The notes: a model not told the origin generated them from the sequence alone. DNA of 64,000 nt from Agromyces rhizosphaerae (GCF_027925245.1 NZ_BSDP01000001.1:2852001-2916000); one strand, 5' to 3'. Shown: positions 20,083 through 29,251, counted from the stretch's first letter. A program made the numbers and translations.

Positions 20083-21300
20083 CTAGTACGCGCCGAGCCG
20101 GGCGAGGCGAGCGGATGCCTCCTCCAGCACGTCCACCCGCTTGCAGTACGCGAACCGCACCAGGCTGCGATACGGCTCGCGCCGATCGGGGTGCACCAAC
20201 GCCGTCATCGGCACCGCGACGACGCCCGCGAGTTCGGGCAGGCGCCGGCAGAACGCCTCGCCGTCGGGATGGCCGACCGCGGCGGCGTCGGCGACGACGA
20301 AATAGCCCGTGTCGGGCACCGAGAGCTCGAAGCCCGCGTGGCGGAGGCCGGTGACGAGCAGGTCGCGCTTGCTGCGGAGCGTGTCGGCGAGCAGGGCGAA
20401 CCGGTCGTCGGGCAGGCTGAGCCCGGTGGCGATCGCCGGCTGGAACGGCGCGCCGTTGACGTAGGTGAGGAACTGCTTGACCGCGAGCACCTGCTCGATG
20501 AGCCTGGCGGGACCGGTCGCCCAGCCGATCTTCCAGCCGGTGGTGCTGAACGTCTTGCCGCCGGACGAGATGGAGACGGTGCGGTCGAAGGCGCCGGCGA
20601 GGGATGACACGGGCACGTGCGCGGCGCCGAAGGCGAGGTGCTCGTACACCTCGTCGGTCACGATGATCGCGTCGTGGCGGGCCGCGAGCTCGACCACGAG
20701 CTCGAGCGTCGTGCGGTCGAACACCGCGCCCGTGGGGTTGTGCGGCGAGTTGACGATGATGACGCGCGTGCGATCGGTCACGGCGGCGCGCAGCTCGTCG
20801 GTGTCGGGCCGGAAGTCGGGGAAACGCAGCGGCACCGTGCGGTGGATGCCGCCCGCGCGGGCCGTGAGTGCGCCATAGGCGTCGTAGAACGGCTCGAACG
20901 TGACGACCTCGTCGCCCGTGTCGACCAGCGCGAGCAGCGTCGCGGCGAGCGCCTCGGTCGCGCCCGCGGTCACGAGCACTTCGCGCTCGGGGTCCAGCTC
21001 GATGCCGTACCAGTGCCGCTGGTGCGCGGCGATCGCCTCGCGCAGCACCGGCATGCCGATGCCCGGCGGGTACTGGTTCACCCCGTCGGCGATGGCCTGG
21101 CGCGCGGCCTCGAGCACCTCGGCCGGGCCGTCCTCGTCGGGGAAGCCCTGCCCCAGGTTGATCGCCCCCGTGCGCGCCGCGAGCGCGCTCATCTCGGCGA
21201 AGATCGTGGCGGCGACCGAGCCGTCGTCGGCCAGCAGCCCGGCGCCCGCCGCGGTGCGCTGCCAGGGCTCCAGCCGCCCTGCCGGAGTGAAATCGCTCAC
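20083..21300 (-). CDS. Class I/II pyridoxal-phosphate aminotransferase (DapC/methionine aminotransferase-like)
   Basis: A 405-residue fold-type I aminotransferase. Motifs: INLGQGFPD near the N-terminus, NSPHNPTGAVF, the acidic VTDEVYEHLAF, and the PLP-binding Lys in SSGGKTFSTTGWKIGW. This pattern is shared by N-succinyldiaminopimelate aminotransferase and methionine/kynurenine aminotransferases, so the exact substrate is open. GTG at 21300 is preceded by GAGGGG; a 35-codon upstream extension would run into the repeat region and is rejected. Confidence 0.88.
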   Translation of the reverse strand: MSDFTPAGRLEPWQRTAAGAGLLADDGSVAATIFAEMSALAARTGAINLGQGFPDEDGPAEVLEAARQAIADGVNQYPPGIGMPVLREAIAAHQRHWYGIELDPEREVLVTAGATEALAATLLALVDTGDEVVTFEPFYDAYGALTARAGGIHRTVPLRFPDFRPDTDELRAAVTDRTRVIIVNSPHNPTGAVFDRTTLELVVELAARHDAIIVTDEVYEHLAFGAAHVPVSSLAGAFDRTVSISSGGKTFSTTGWKIGWATGPARLIEQVLAVKQFLTYVNGAPFQPAIATGLSLPDDRFALLADTLRSKRDLLVTGLRHAGFELSVPDTGYFVVADAAAVGHPDGEAFCRRLPELAGVVAVPMTALVHPDRREPYRSLVRFAYCKRVDVLEEASARLARLGAY

Positions 21301-21746
21301 GCCCCTCACGCTACACACCCGCGCTGCGCCCGTTTCGCCGCCCGCGCGTGCCCGGAGTCCGCCCTCCCGCACGCACCGAGTACGCAAACTGCGGAAACCA
21401 CTCACTCATTCGCGCCACTTGCGTACTCCGTCGCCGCGCCCGCGCGCACCGAGTACGCGAATGGCGGGAATCCGCCGCGCGTTTCCGCACGCTGCGTACT
21501 CGGTCGCGCCCCTGGGCTGCTGCTGGTGCGCAAGTGGTGGCCACCCGCGCGCCCCGCCCCGGTTCGCGCACCCGCAGCGGTGCCCAACGCGCGTCGATGG
21601 TGCACGAACTGCGGTGTCGGGTCGCCATGGCCACAGTCTGCGCACCAGCAGGGCAACGGATGCCGGTGAGTCGGCGCTCGCGCCCCGTCGGCCTCGGCTG
21701 TGGAAACGCCGTTTCGCCGCACGCCGGATGTCCTACGGTGTGCTGC
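21301..21746. repeat. Gene-free intergenic stretch with three consecutive hairpin-forming repeats
   Basis: No convincing gene. Three inverted repeats lie in a row. First: ACCGAGTACGCAA (21375-21387) with TTGCGTACTCCGT (21419-21431). Second: ACCGAGTACGC (21448-21458) with GCGTACTCGGT (21494-21504), perfect 11-bp arms. Third: a 24-bp arm beginning CTGCTGGTGCGCA (21520-21543) with TGGCCACAGTCTGCGCACCA onward (21628-21651), about 20 of 24 matching. The shared GAGTACGC box in the first two marks them as copies of one element. A related CAGTCTGCG box occurs in the 43.1-kb hairpin. Confidence 0.8.
21734..21739 (+). promoter_or_regulatory. -10 box TACGGT, leaderless start
   Basis: TACGGT ends 7 nt before the ATG at 21747. 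Confidence 0.45.
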
Positions 21747-22310
21747 ATGCCCGCGCCGCGCACCCGCCTCCTCGCGGTGCTCGCCGTCGCCGCCGCGACC
21801 GCCCTCGTGGGCTGCGCCCCCGCCGATGCGTCCCCTCCGCCGGCGTCGGCGACGCCCACCGTCGAGCCGGTCTTCGCCTCCGACGAGGAGGCCCTCGCTG
21901 CTGCGATCGCCGCCTACGAGGCCTACCTAGCACTTTCGCAAGTGATCGAAGAGGAAGGCGGACATGCCCCCGATCGCATCAGAGATGTTGTAACGCCGAC
22001 CTACGCAGACGAGTTGATCCTCGAATTCGAGGAACTCGCGTCGCGCTCGATCAGCATCGTCGGAAGTTCTAGAATCGCGAGCGCGCACATCGCACAGTGG
22101 AGTGTGGGTGCCGAGGACGTCGTGGTCGACGCATACATGTGTGTTGATGGCTCGGATACTCGGATCCTTGACTCTGCCGGTGACGACATCACTCCTGCCA
22201 GCCGCGAGACGAGGGTGCCTCTGCTCGTCCACTTCATCGGACCGGCCGTACAGGACAGAGGGCTGTTGGTTGATTCGAGCGAGCTATGGCGCGGCGACGA
22301 TTTCTGCTGA
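21747..22310 (+). CDS. Putative lipoprotein, function unknown
   Basis: A 187-residue lipoprotein with lipobox LVGC (about residue 19-22) followed by a Pro/Ala-rich spacer and a helical domain starting SDEEALAAAIAAYEAYLALS, typical of small Microbacteriaceae lipoproteins with no assigned role. GC changes abruptly at about codon 60 (near 21930): upstream about 72%, downstream near 57%. Its last 25 bp overlap the next gene, so the two are coupled. The ATG is placed by the TACGGT box and the signal sequence; upstream in-frame codons fall in the hairpin repeats. Confidence 0.7.
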   Translation: MPAPRTRLLAVLAVAAATALVGCAPADASPPPASATPTVEPVFASDEEALAAAIAAYEAYLALSQVIEEEGGHAPDRIRDVVTPTYADELILEFEELASRSISIVGSSRIASAHIAQWSVGAEDVVVDAYMCVDGSDTRILDSAGDDITPASRETRVPLLVHFIGPAVQDRGLLVDSSELWRGDDFC

Positions 22311-23119
22311 TTGGTGCTCTGGCTCTTGTTGTTGCCAGCGCAGTCGTGCCGGAGAACGCGTTCGCCTGTTCCCGTGTAGCGATCAGCACGGGGGCATGTG
22401 TCGACTCATCAACAGAGGCCACTCCGGGTGCTGTCGATCTCTTCGCATGGCTTGATCTGACCCAATCGGACCAACCATCTGCGCCCGTTGATCTACCTGC
22501 GCCAACAGACCCCGAATCCGACTCCGACCCCGAACCGGGGCGCCCGTGGGACATCATCGTGCAGGGGCTGAACGTCGTGCCGCCGCCGTGCTGGCCGGAG
22601 CCGGAGTGCCCGCCGGGCGTGGACATCCCGGGCTACGTCGTGACGCTCGCGGACATCGCGTCGTTCCGGCCCGTCGAACCCGAGAACGGCATGGAACCCG
22701 ATGGCTGGGCCATCGCCGGGCTGCCGGCGAACTTCGTGGCAGGGGCATCCGTGCACCCGGTGGCCGGCACGCTGCTCGGCCTGCCCGCCGACGTGCGCTT
22801 CACCCCGGTCGGCTATCGCTGGGAGCACAGCGACGGCAGCAGTATCAACGACCCGGAGGGCGGCGCCACCTGGGACGCGCTCGGCCAGCGCGAGTTCACG
22901 CCGACGTCGACCTCCCACGTCTACACGACCAGAGGCATGCACGCAGTCACGATGGTCGTGACGTACACGGCCGAGTACCGGTTCGCGGGCACCGGCTGGG
23001 TGCCGATCGCCGGTACGCTCGACATCGGATCGGCACCGCTCGACGTGCTGGTCGGCGCCGCCGACACGGTGCTGGTGGGGGCCGACTGCGTCGCCGATCC
23101 GGGCGGTCCGGGCTGCTGA
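22286..23119 (+). CDS. Secreted PKD-like beta-sandwich protein
   Basis: A 277-residue protein with an N-terminal signal (ARRRFLLIGALALVVASA), a Pro/Asp/Ser linker (about 60-85) and a C-terminal domain whose ending TPTSTSHVYTTRGMHAVTMVVTY resembles the last strands of PKD domains. Likely exported or surface-associated. The first 70 codons share the low GC of the preceding gene; from about 22530 GC returns to the chromosomal level. Function unknown; the pairing with the lipoprotein suggests both act together outside the cell. Confidence 0.65.
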   Translation: MARRRFLLIGALALVVASAVVPENAFACSRVAISTGACVDSSTEATPGAVDLFAWLDLTQSDQPSAPVDLPAPTDPESDSDPEPGRPWDIIVQGLNVVPPPCWPEPECPPGVDIPGYVVTLADIASFRPVEPENGMEPDGWAIAGLPANFVAGASVHPVAGTLLGLPADVRFTPVGYRWEHSDGSSINDPEGGATWDALGQREFTPTSTSHVYTTRGMHAVTMVVTYTAEYRFAGTGWVPIAGTLDIGSAPLDVLVGAADTVLVGADCVADPGGPGC

Positions 23120-23237
23120 GCGCCCGCACGACCCGAACCTGAGTGCAGTCCCCGCAGAGGGATAGACGGTTCACAGACTCCGCCGACCGAACGCACAGCT
23201 TGCGCGTTCAGTCTGGTCTCGCTTGGAAGGAGCAGAC

Positions 23238-24983
23238 ATGACCGACACGAACGGCACCGCCCCCGAGGATCCTCGCGCCGAGGACCAGGACTCCGAGAAG
23301 ACCCCGACGACGGATGCCGCGGGCGAGACGGCCCGCGAGACCGCACCGCCCGCCCCGCCGGCGGCCGCCGCGCAGCCCGCTGAGCCCGCCGCCGCCGCTG
23401 AGCCCGCCGCCGCGGCTGAGCCCGCCGCCGCGGCTGAGCCCGCCGCCGCGGCTGAGCCCGCCGCCCCCGCGCAGCCCGCCGCGGCGACCTCCCCGCAGGC
23501 GACGACCCCGCAGCCCACCACCCCGCAACCGGCCACCCCGAACGCGACCGTCTACACGCCCGGCCAGGCGCCCCGCCCCTACGGCGCGCAGCCCGCGGCA
23601 GGCGCCTCGCAGCCCGCGCCGGGCGCGGTGCCGCCCGCATTCGGCGGCACGAACGCCGGCGACGGCAGCACCGGCGCCGGCCCCGGCGACACCGCCACCA
23701 ACCCGACCGCGGTGCTCACCGACGCGCCCGAGACCCGCCAGCCCAAGGAGCGCTCCGGCCGCAGCACGCTCGGCGTGGCCGCCGCGGCGCTCGTGATCGG
23801 CGCCCTGATCGGCGGCGCGTCCGGCGCCGGCATCACCGCGCTCGTCTCGGCGAACCAGACCACGAGCATCCCCGCCGCCGAGGCCGAGGGTGCGCAGAAC
23901 GTCGTCGTGAACGACACCTCCGACGTGAACGCCATCACGGCGGTCGCGGCGATCGCCTCGCCGAGCGTGGTGACCATCTCGGTGAGCGGCGGCTCGTCGG
24001 CCGGCACCGGCTCGGGCGTGATCCTGAGCGAGGACGGCTACATCCTCACCAACACGCACGTGGTGACCCTCGACGGCGCCATCGGCGACCCGACGATCGA
24101 GGTGAAGACCGACGACGGGCGCCTGTACACGGCGACCCTGATCGGCACCGACCCGCTCTCCGACCTCGCAGTCATCAAGCTCGACGACGCGAGCGGCCTC
24201 ACGCCCATGGAGTTCGCCGACTCCGACTCGCTGAACGTCGGTGACGCGGCGATCGCCATCGGTGCCCCGCTCGGCCTCTCGGGCACGGTGACCAACGGCA
24301 TCGTGTCGGCGCTGAACCGCAGCATCGACGTCGCCTCCTCGGCCGCCCCCGAGACCCCCGACGACAGCAGCGGGTCCGACGACGGCGACAGCGACTCGGG
24401 CAGCAGCGACAGCCCGTTCGACTTCTGGAACTTCGAGGACCAGGTGCCGGGCCAGGGCCAGAGCTCCTCGTCGTCGACCATCTCGCTGCCGGTGATCCAG
24501 ACGGATGCCGCGATCAACCCGGGCAACTCGGGCGGCGCGCTCCTGAACAGCGACGGCCAGCTGATCGGCATCAACGTGGCGATCCTGAGCACCGGCTCGA
24601 GCTCGTCGGAGGCCGGCAACATCGGCGTCGGCTTCGCGGTGCCGTCGAACCTCGCGCAGCGCATCGCGAACGAGCTGATCGAGGACGGCACTGCCAGCCA
24701 CGGCCTGCTCGGTGCGACGGTCAGCGCCGCATCCGCCGCAGAGGGCGCCGACACGGTGGGCGCGCTGATCCAGGAGGTGACGTCGGGCGGCGGCGCCGAC
24801 CAGGCGGGCCTGCAGGCCGGCGACATCGTCACCAACTTCAACGGGGTGCCGATCACCGACCAGACCGACCTCACCGCGCAGGTGCGCGCCCTCCCGGGCG
24901 GCGCGCAGGTCGACCTGACCTATGTGCGCGACGGCCAGGCCACCACGGTCACCGTCACCCTGAGCGAGCTGCCCACCGAGTAG
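23238..24983 (+). CDS. HtrA/DegP-type membrane-anchored serine protease with PDZ domain
   Basis: A 581-residue protein. Order: disordered Ala/Pro-rich cytoplasmic region with AEPAAA repeats (about 1-172), one membrane helix (about 180-203), trypsin-like domain with triad H274 (NTHVV), D309 (PLSDLAVI), S431 (GNSGGALL), then a PDZ domain (about 485-575). A Ser/Asp-rich insert (about 372-415) separates the second and third triad elements. Expected role is extracytoplasmic protein quality control. ATG preceded by AAGGAG; the hairpin at 25003 closes the unit. Confidence 0.93.
   Translation: MTDTNGTAPEDPRAEDQDSEKTPTTDAAGETARETAPPAPPAAAAQPAEPAAAAEPAAAAEPAAAAEPAAAAEPAAPAQPAAATSPQATTPQPTTPQPATPNATVYTPGQAPRPYGAQPAAGASQPAPGAVPPAFGGTNAGDGSTGAGPGDTATNPTAVLTDAPETRQPKERSGRSTLGVAAAALVIGALIGGASGAGITALVSANQTTSIPAAEAEGAQNVVVNDTSDVNAITAVAAIASPSVVTISVSGGSSAGTGSGVILSEDGYILTNTHVVTLDGAIGDPTIEVKTDDGRLYTATLIGTDPLSDLAVIKLDDASGLTPMEFADSDSLNVGDAAIAIGAPLGLSGTVTNGIVSALNRSIDVASSAAPETPDDSSGSDDGDSDSGSSDSPFDFWNFEDQVPGQGQSSSSSTISLPVIQTDAAINPGNSGGALLNSDGQLIGINVAILSTGSSSSEAGNIGVGFAVPSNLAQRIANELIEDGTASHGLLGATVSAASAAEGADTVGALIQEVTSGGGADQAGLQAGDIVTNFNGVPITDQTDLTAQVRALPGGAQVDLTYVRDGQATTVTVTLSELPTE
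23379..23465 (+). repeat. 18-bp tandem repeat encoding AEPAAA
   Basis: Five copies (the last incomplete) of an 18-bp unit starting GCTGAGCCCGCC, at 23379, 23397, 23415, 23433 and 23451, in the HtrA-type gene. In frame, so copy-number change alters only the length of the disordered region. Confidence 0.9.
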
Positions 24984-25002
24984 CCCGCCCGCTCCTTCCG
25001 CG

Positions 25003-25045
25003 AGGGGCCGTCGGATGCCGCGCCACAGCGCATCCGGCGGCCCTT
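25003..25045 (+). terminator. Hairpin terminator after htrA-like gene
   Basis: Arms AGGGGCCGTCGGATGC (25003-25018) and GCATCCGGCGGCCCTT (25030-25045) pair at 14 of 16 positions, 20 bp after the stop codon. Confidence 0.7.
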
Positions 25046-25142
25046 CGTCGTGCCCGGCGACGCCCATGACGCCGCCCCGTCGCGGCGCGGCCGCGCCGCT
25101 CCCTGCTGGTAGCATCGATCGACCCGAGCACGAGTGAGGACG

Positions 25143-26198
25143 ATGGCCGACGACCACCCCGACGCGACGGTGTCGTCGCACTCCGGCGTCTCGTACGTCA
25201 TGCCGGTCCTCAACGACGTGGCGCACGTGCGCGCCGCTGTGGAGTCGATCCTCGCGCAGGACCACGACGGCCCGTTCGACGTGACCATCGCGCTCGGCCC
25301 GTCGATCGATGGCACGACCGAGCTCGTCGAGGACCTCGCGCGGCGCGACGAGCGCGTGCGCGTCATCGAGAACGAGGTCGGCTCGACCCCCGCCGGACTG
25401 AACCTCGCGATCGGGGCCTCCGGGTACCCGGTCGTGGTGCGCGTCGACGCGCACTCCGCGCTCCCCGCCGACTACGCCCGCATCGCGGTCGAGACGCTCG
25501 CGCGCACGGGCGCCGACAACGTCGGCGGCATCATGGACGCGCAGGGCGAGACGCCGTTCGAGCGCGCCGTCGCCCGCGCGTACGGCACGAAGGTCGGCCT
25601 CGGCGGCACCCCGCACCACGTCGGCGGCCCGGAGGGCGCTGCCGACACCGTGTACCTCGGCGTGTTCCGCCGCGAGGCGATCGAGGCGGTCGGCCTCTTC
25701 GACGAGGACATCAAGCGCGGCCAGGACTGGGAGCTGAACAAGCGCCTCCGCGAGGCCGGCGGCACGGTCTGGTTCACGCCCGAGCTGAAGGTCACCTACC
25801 GCCCGCGCGGGTCGGTCTCGAGGCTCGCCAGGCAGATGCTCTCGACGGGCCTCTGGCGCGGGGAGCTCGCGCGCCGGTTCCCGTCGGCCAACGGCATCCG
25901 CTACTTCCTCCCGCCGCTGCTGGTGCTGGGTCTCGCGCTCGGTACCCTGCTCGGCATCGCGGGGCTGGTGCAGGCCGCGCTCGGCGCGACGCCGTGGCTG
26001 CTCGTCGGCTTCCTCGCGCCGGTGTTGTACGCCCTCATCGTCGTGGCCGCGACACTCGCGTACGGTCGCGGCGACGGTGCCGCCACCGCGGCCCGGTTCC
26101 TCGTAGTGTTGCCGTGCATACACGTCTGCTGGGGGATCGGGTTCGTGCTCGGGTACGGGTCGCTCACGCGCAACATCTCCGCACACACGGGAAGGTGA
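25143..26198 (+). CDS. Family 2 glycosyltransferase, membrane-associated
   Basis: A 351-residue protein: GT2 domain (YVMPVLNDVAHV at the N-terminus, metal-binding VRVDAHS at about 100, QDWELNKRLRE at about 198), then about three C-terminal membrane helices (about 255-340). It should transfer a sugar from a nucleotide-sugar to a lipid or glycan at the inner membrane face. ATG at 25143 is chosen; GTG at 25134 is possible. First gene of a three-gene run with the CDP-alcohol transferase (3 bp gap) and another GT2. Confidence 0.88.
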   Translation: MADDHPDATVSSHSGVSYVMPVLNDVAHVRAAVESILAQDHDGPFDVTIALGPSIDGTTELVEDLARRDERVRVIENEVGSTPAGLNLAIGASGYPVVVRVDAHSALPADYARIAVETLARTGADNVGGIMDAQGETPFERAVARAYGTKVGLGGTPHHVGGPEGAADTVYLGVFRREAIEAVGLFDEDIKRGQDWELNKRLREAGGTVWFTPELKVTYRPRGSVSRLARQMLSTGLWRGELARRFPSANGIRYFLPPLLVLGLALGTLLGIAGLVQAALGATPWLLVGFLAPVLYALIVVAATLAYGRGDGAATAARFLVVLPCIHVCWGIGFVLGYGSLTRNISAHTGR

Positions 26199-26201
26199 CG
26201 G

Positions 26202-27014
26202 ATGCCTGAAGCCATCCACGATCGCGGGCGACCGTCGAGCATCGCGGAGCTCCGCGCCGTGGCGCAGCCGCCCGAGGTGCGCGGGCGTCGCAACGCCGAG
26301 CACTGGACCGCGTCGCTGTACCTGCGCAACCTCTCGCCGTACGTCACCTGGGTGCTGCTGAAGACCTCGATCTCGGCCAACGGCGTGACGGGCCTCATGA
26401 TCCTCATCGGCTGGTCCACGGCGGCGGCGCTGCTCATCCCGGGCATCTGGGGGCCGCTGCTCGCGGTCGTGCTCGGGCAGCTGCAGATGCTCGTCGACTG
26501 CTGCGACGGCGAGGTCGCCCGCTGGCGCGGCACCTCGAGTCCCGCGGGCGTGTTCCTCGACAAGGTCGGGCACTACTCGACCGAGGCGCTCATTCCGCTC
26601 GCGCTCGGCATCCGCGCGGCCGCGTACCCGCTCGAGTTCCCCGCGGACTTCCTCTGGACCACGCTCGCCGCGCTGCTCGCGCTCATCATCGTGCTGAACA
26701 AGGCGCTCAACGACATGGTGCACGTGGCGCGCGCCAACGCCGGCCTGCCGAAGCTCGCCGACGCCGCGGGGGAGACGGCCCCGCGCGGCGGGCTCATCCT
26801 CGCGCTGCGCCGCGCGGCCCGGTTCGTGCCGTTCCACCGCCTGTACCACTCGGTGGAGCTGACGCTCATCATCTTCGCCGCGGCGGTCGTGGGCCTGTTC
26901 GTCGGCGAGCCGCTGGTCGACCGGGTCGTGCTGATCGCGCTCGTGCCGCTCTCGCTGCTCGCGCTCGTCGGCCACTTCGTGGCGATCCTCGCGTCGCGCC
27001 GGGTGCGCGCGTGA
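26202..27014 (+). CDS. CDP-alcohol phosphatidyltransferase family protein
   Basis: A 270-residue integral membrane enzyme. The family motif D-x2-D-G-x2-A-R-x8-G-x3-D-x3-D is present as DCCDGEVAR (D99, D102), GVFLD (D120) and then His124 where the fourth, usually catalytic, Asp is expected. Such enzymes swap CMP of a CDP-alcohol for another alcohol, or make phosphodiester-linked lipids. The D-to-H change may mark a subfamily of glycopolymer clusters or an altered activity. Tightly spaced between two GT2 genes; the next start overlaps its stop (GTGA). Confidence 0.87.
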   Translation: MPEAIHDRGRPSSIAELRAVAQPPEVRGRRNAEHWTASLYLRNLSPYVTWVLLKTSISANGVTGLMILIGWSTAAALLIPGIWGPLLAVVLGQLQMLVDCCDGEVARWRGTSSPAGVFLDKVGHYSTEALIPLALGIRAAAYPLEFPADFLWTTLAALLALIIVLNKALNDMVHVARANAGLPKLADAAGETAPRGGLILALRRAARFVPFHRLYHSVELTLIIFAAAVVGLFVGEPLVDRVVLIALVPLSLLALVGHFVAILASRRVRA

Positions 27015-27895
27015 CCGAGGCCCCGCGCGTCGGGGCCGTGGTGCTCACCATGGGCACCCGGCCGGACGACCTGGCCCGGGGCATCCGCAGCCTGCTCGAC
27101 CAGCAGGGCGTGGAGGTCGACGTCGTCTGCGTCGGCAACGGGTGGGACCCGGCGACGGCCGAGCCCGCGCTGCCGGCGACGGTGAAGACCCTGCACCTGC
27201 CCGAGAACCTCGGCATCCCGGCCGGCCGCAACCGCGGCGTGCCCGAGGTCGCGGGGGAGTACCTCTTCTTCCTCGACGACGACGCGTTCCTGCCGAGCCC
27301 GACGTTCCTCGCCGACGCGATCGCGCTCGTGCGCAGCGACCCGGGCATCGGGCTCGTGCAGCCCCGCGTGGTCGACCCGGCGGGCGTCGCCTCGCCCCGC
27401 CGCTGGACACCGCGCATCCGCAAGGGCGACCCGGCCCGCGCGAGCAACGTGTTCTCGTGCTGGGAGGGCGCCGTGCTGCTGCCGCGCGACGTGTTCGACG
27501 CCACCGGCGGCTGGGCCGACCCGTTCTTCTACGCGCACGAGGGCATCGAGCTCGCGTGGCGGGTGTGGGACACCGGGCACCGCGCCTGGTACGCGGGCGA
27601 CCTCGAGGCGGGGCATCCGGTCATCGAGCCCACCCGGCACGCCTACTACTACCGACTCAACGCCCGCAATCGCGTCTGGCTCGCCCGCCGCAACCTGCCC
27701 GCGCTGCTGGTGCCGCTGTACGTCGGCTCGTGGACGGCGATCCAGGTGCTGCGCTGGGCGCGCAACCCCAAGGCCCTCCGCGCGTGGTTCGGCGGCTGGC
27801 GCGAGGGGTGGCGCGCCGACCCCGGCGAGCGGCGCCCGATGCGCTGGAGGACCGTGTGGCGGATGACGCTGGCCGGCCGCCCACCCGTCGTCTAA
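27011..27895 (+). CDS. Family 2 glycosyltransferase (rhamnosyl-type)
   Basis: A 294-residue GT2 enzyme: VVLTMGTRPDDLARGIRSL at the N-terminus, nucleotide-sugar site ENLGIPAGRNRG (about 68-79), catalytic DDD in FFLDDDAF (about 90) and an acceptor-side motif YAHEGIELAWR. Resembles Wbbl/rhamnosyltransferase-like enzymes. GTG start overlapping the upstream stop indicates coupling. It probably builds the linkage unit or repeat of the envelope polymer. Confidence 0.88.
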   Translation: MTEAPRVGAVVLTMGTRPDDLARGIRSLLDQQGVEVDVVCVGNGWDPATAEPALPATVKTLHLPENLGIPAGRNRGVPEVAGEYLFFLDDDAFLPSPTFLADAIALVRSDPGIGLVQPRVVDPAGVASPRRWTPRIRKGDPARASNVFSCWEGAVLLPRDVFDATGGWADPFFYAHEGIELAWRVWDTGHRAWYAGDLEAGHPVIEPTRHAYYYRLNARNRVWLARRNLPALLVPLYVGSWTAIQVLRWARNPKALRAWFGGWREGWRADPGERRPMRWRTVWRMTLAGRPPVV

Positions 27896-27955
27896 CGATT
27901 CGCTACCGACGCCCGCACGGGCACCGCTCTCGGCGAGCTGTGACCTGCCGCCGGG

Positions 27956-27961
27956 TAGCCT
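27956..27961 (+). promoter_or_regulatory. -10 box TAGCCT, leaderless start
   Basis: TAGCCT ends 6 nt before the GTG at 27968, giving the polymerase gene its own promoter. Confidence 0.5.
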
Positions 27962-27967
27962 TGGGCG

Positions 27968-29251
27968 GTGAGAATCGGACGTGACGTGCGGCTCGCCGCG
28001 AAGGTGGCGCGCGACCTGTGGGCTGCGCGCCGCGGGCAGACGGCGGTGCGCAAGAAGCTCGTCGAGACCCCGCCGCTCGAGCCGCAGCAGTACGTCATCG
28101 GCGTCTACTTCGCCGACGGCGACGTCAACCTGTACCAGCTGCGCCAGTGGTACAAGCCGCTCGCCGAGCTCGCGAAGACCTGGCCGGTCGTGATCCTGAG
28201 CCGCAACGCCACGGCGGCGACCCGGCTGCTCGAGGAGTCGCCCGTGCCGGTCGCGTACGTGCGCACCGTCGTCGACCTCGAGAAGCTCATCCACGACCAG
28301 CCGATCCGCGTCGTGTTCTACGTGAACCAGAACACCCGCAACTTCCAGATGATGCGTTACGGGCGCCGCTGGCACGTGTTCATCAACCACGGCGAGTCCG
28401 ACAAGATGTACATGACGACGAACCAGTTCAAGGCGTACGACTACGCGCTCATCGCCGGCGATGCGGCGCGCGCCCGCCTCGACAAGGTGCTCTGGGACTT
28501 CGACTTCGACAAGCGGGCCATCCCGATCGGGCGCCCGCAGGCCGATCACTACTCGGGCGAGCTGCCGTACACGCCCGACGACCGCGAGGTGGTGCTCTAC
28601 GCCCCCACCTGGGAGGGCGACCGGGCCGCGGCCGCGTACGGCTCGATCGCCTCGCACGGCGTGACCCTCGTGCGCGCGCTGCTCGCCACGGGCCGCCACC
28701 GCGTGATCTACCGCCCGCACCCGCGCTCGGGGGTCGTCGACCACGCCTACGGCGCCGCGAACACCGAGATCGTGCGCATGATCGAGGAGGCGAACCAGGC
28801 GGATGCCTCTGCGCAGCACGTGCACGACACGGGCGCCGAGCTCGGCTGGCAGCTCGCCGCCGCCGACATGGCGATCGTCGACATCTCCGCGATGGTCTAC
28901 GACCGGCTCGCTGCGGGAAAGCCGCTCATGGTCACCCGTCCGCTGAACCCCGACGCCGAGGTCGACACCGGCGGCTACCTCGCCGCGTGCGAGTGGCTCA
29001 CCGCGGCCGACGCGGCGAACGTCGTCGAGCGCATCGACCAGGTCGAGCACGACGACGACTCGCTCGCGCGCCTCGCGTACTGGGTCGAGCGCTACTTCGG
29101 CGACACGACGCCGGGTGCGACGACCGCGCGCTTCCACGCCGCCGTGCAGCACCTCATGGACGAGTGGGAGCGGTACGCGAAGATCCACGAGGGCGACCCC
29201 GAGATCGACGAGCACGACTCCGAGGCCGAGGAGCTCGGCACCGAGCTCTAG
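27968..29251 (+). CDS. CDP-glycerol glycerophosphotransferase family protein (TagB/TagF-like)
   Basis: A 427-residue peripheral membrane enzyme of the teichoic-acid polymerase family. Family landmarks are INHGESDKMYMTTNQ (about 138-152), VVLYAPTWEGDR (about 208-219) and VIYRPHPRSG (about 245-254). It should polymerise or add glycerol- or other polyol-phosphate units. Leaderless GTG start. Together with the flanking GT2, CDP-alcohol transferase, nucleotidyltransferase and TagGH genes it defines a teichoic-acid-like locus. Confidence 0.9.
   Translation: MRIGRDVRLAAKVARDLWAARRGQTAVRKKLVETPPLEPQQYVIGVYFADGDVNLYQLRQWYKPLAELAKTWPVVILSRNATAATRLLEESPVPVAYVRTVVDLEKLIHDQPIRVVFYVNQNTRNFQMMRYGRRWHVFINHGESDKMYMTTNQFKAYDYALIAGDAARARLDKVLWDFDFDKRAIPIGRPQADHYSGELPYTPDDREVVLYAPTWEGDRAAAAYGSIASHGVTLVRALLATGRHRVIYRPHPRSGVVDHAYGAANTEIVRMIEEANQADASAQHVHDTGAELGWQLAAADMAIVDISAMVYDRLAAGKPLMVTRPLNPDAEVDTGGYLAACEWLTAADAANVVERIDQVEHDDDSLARLAYWVERYFGDTTPGATTARFHAAVQHLMDEWERYAKIHEGDPEIDEHDSEAEELGTEL

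Noticed and set aside
23208..26975. Very long open frame on the minus strand (1255 codons)
   Set aside because: It runs antisense through the HtrA-type, GT2 and CDP-alcohol transferase genes, has no recognisable motif and shows the Arg/Gly/His-rich composition of a high-GC antisense shadow.
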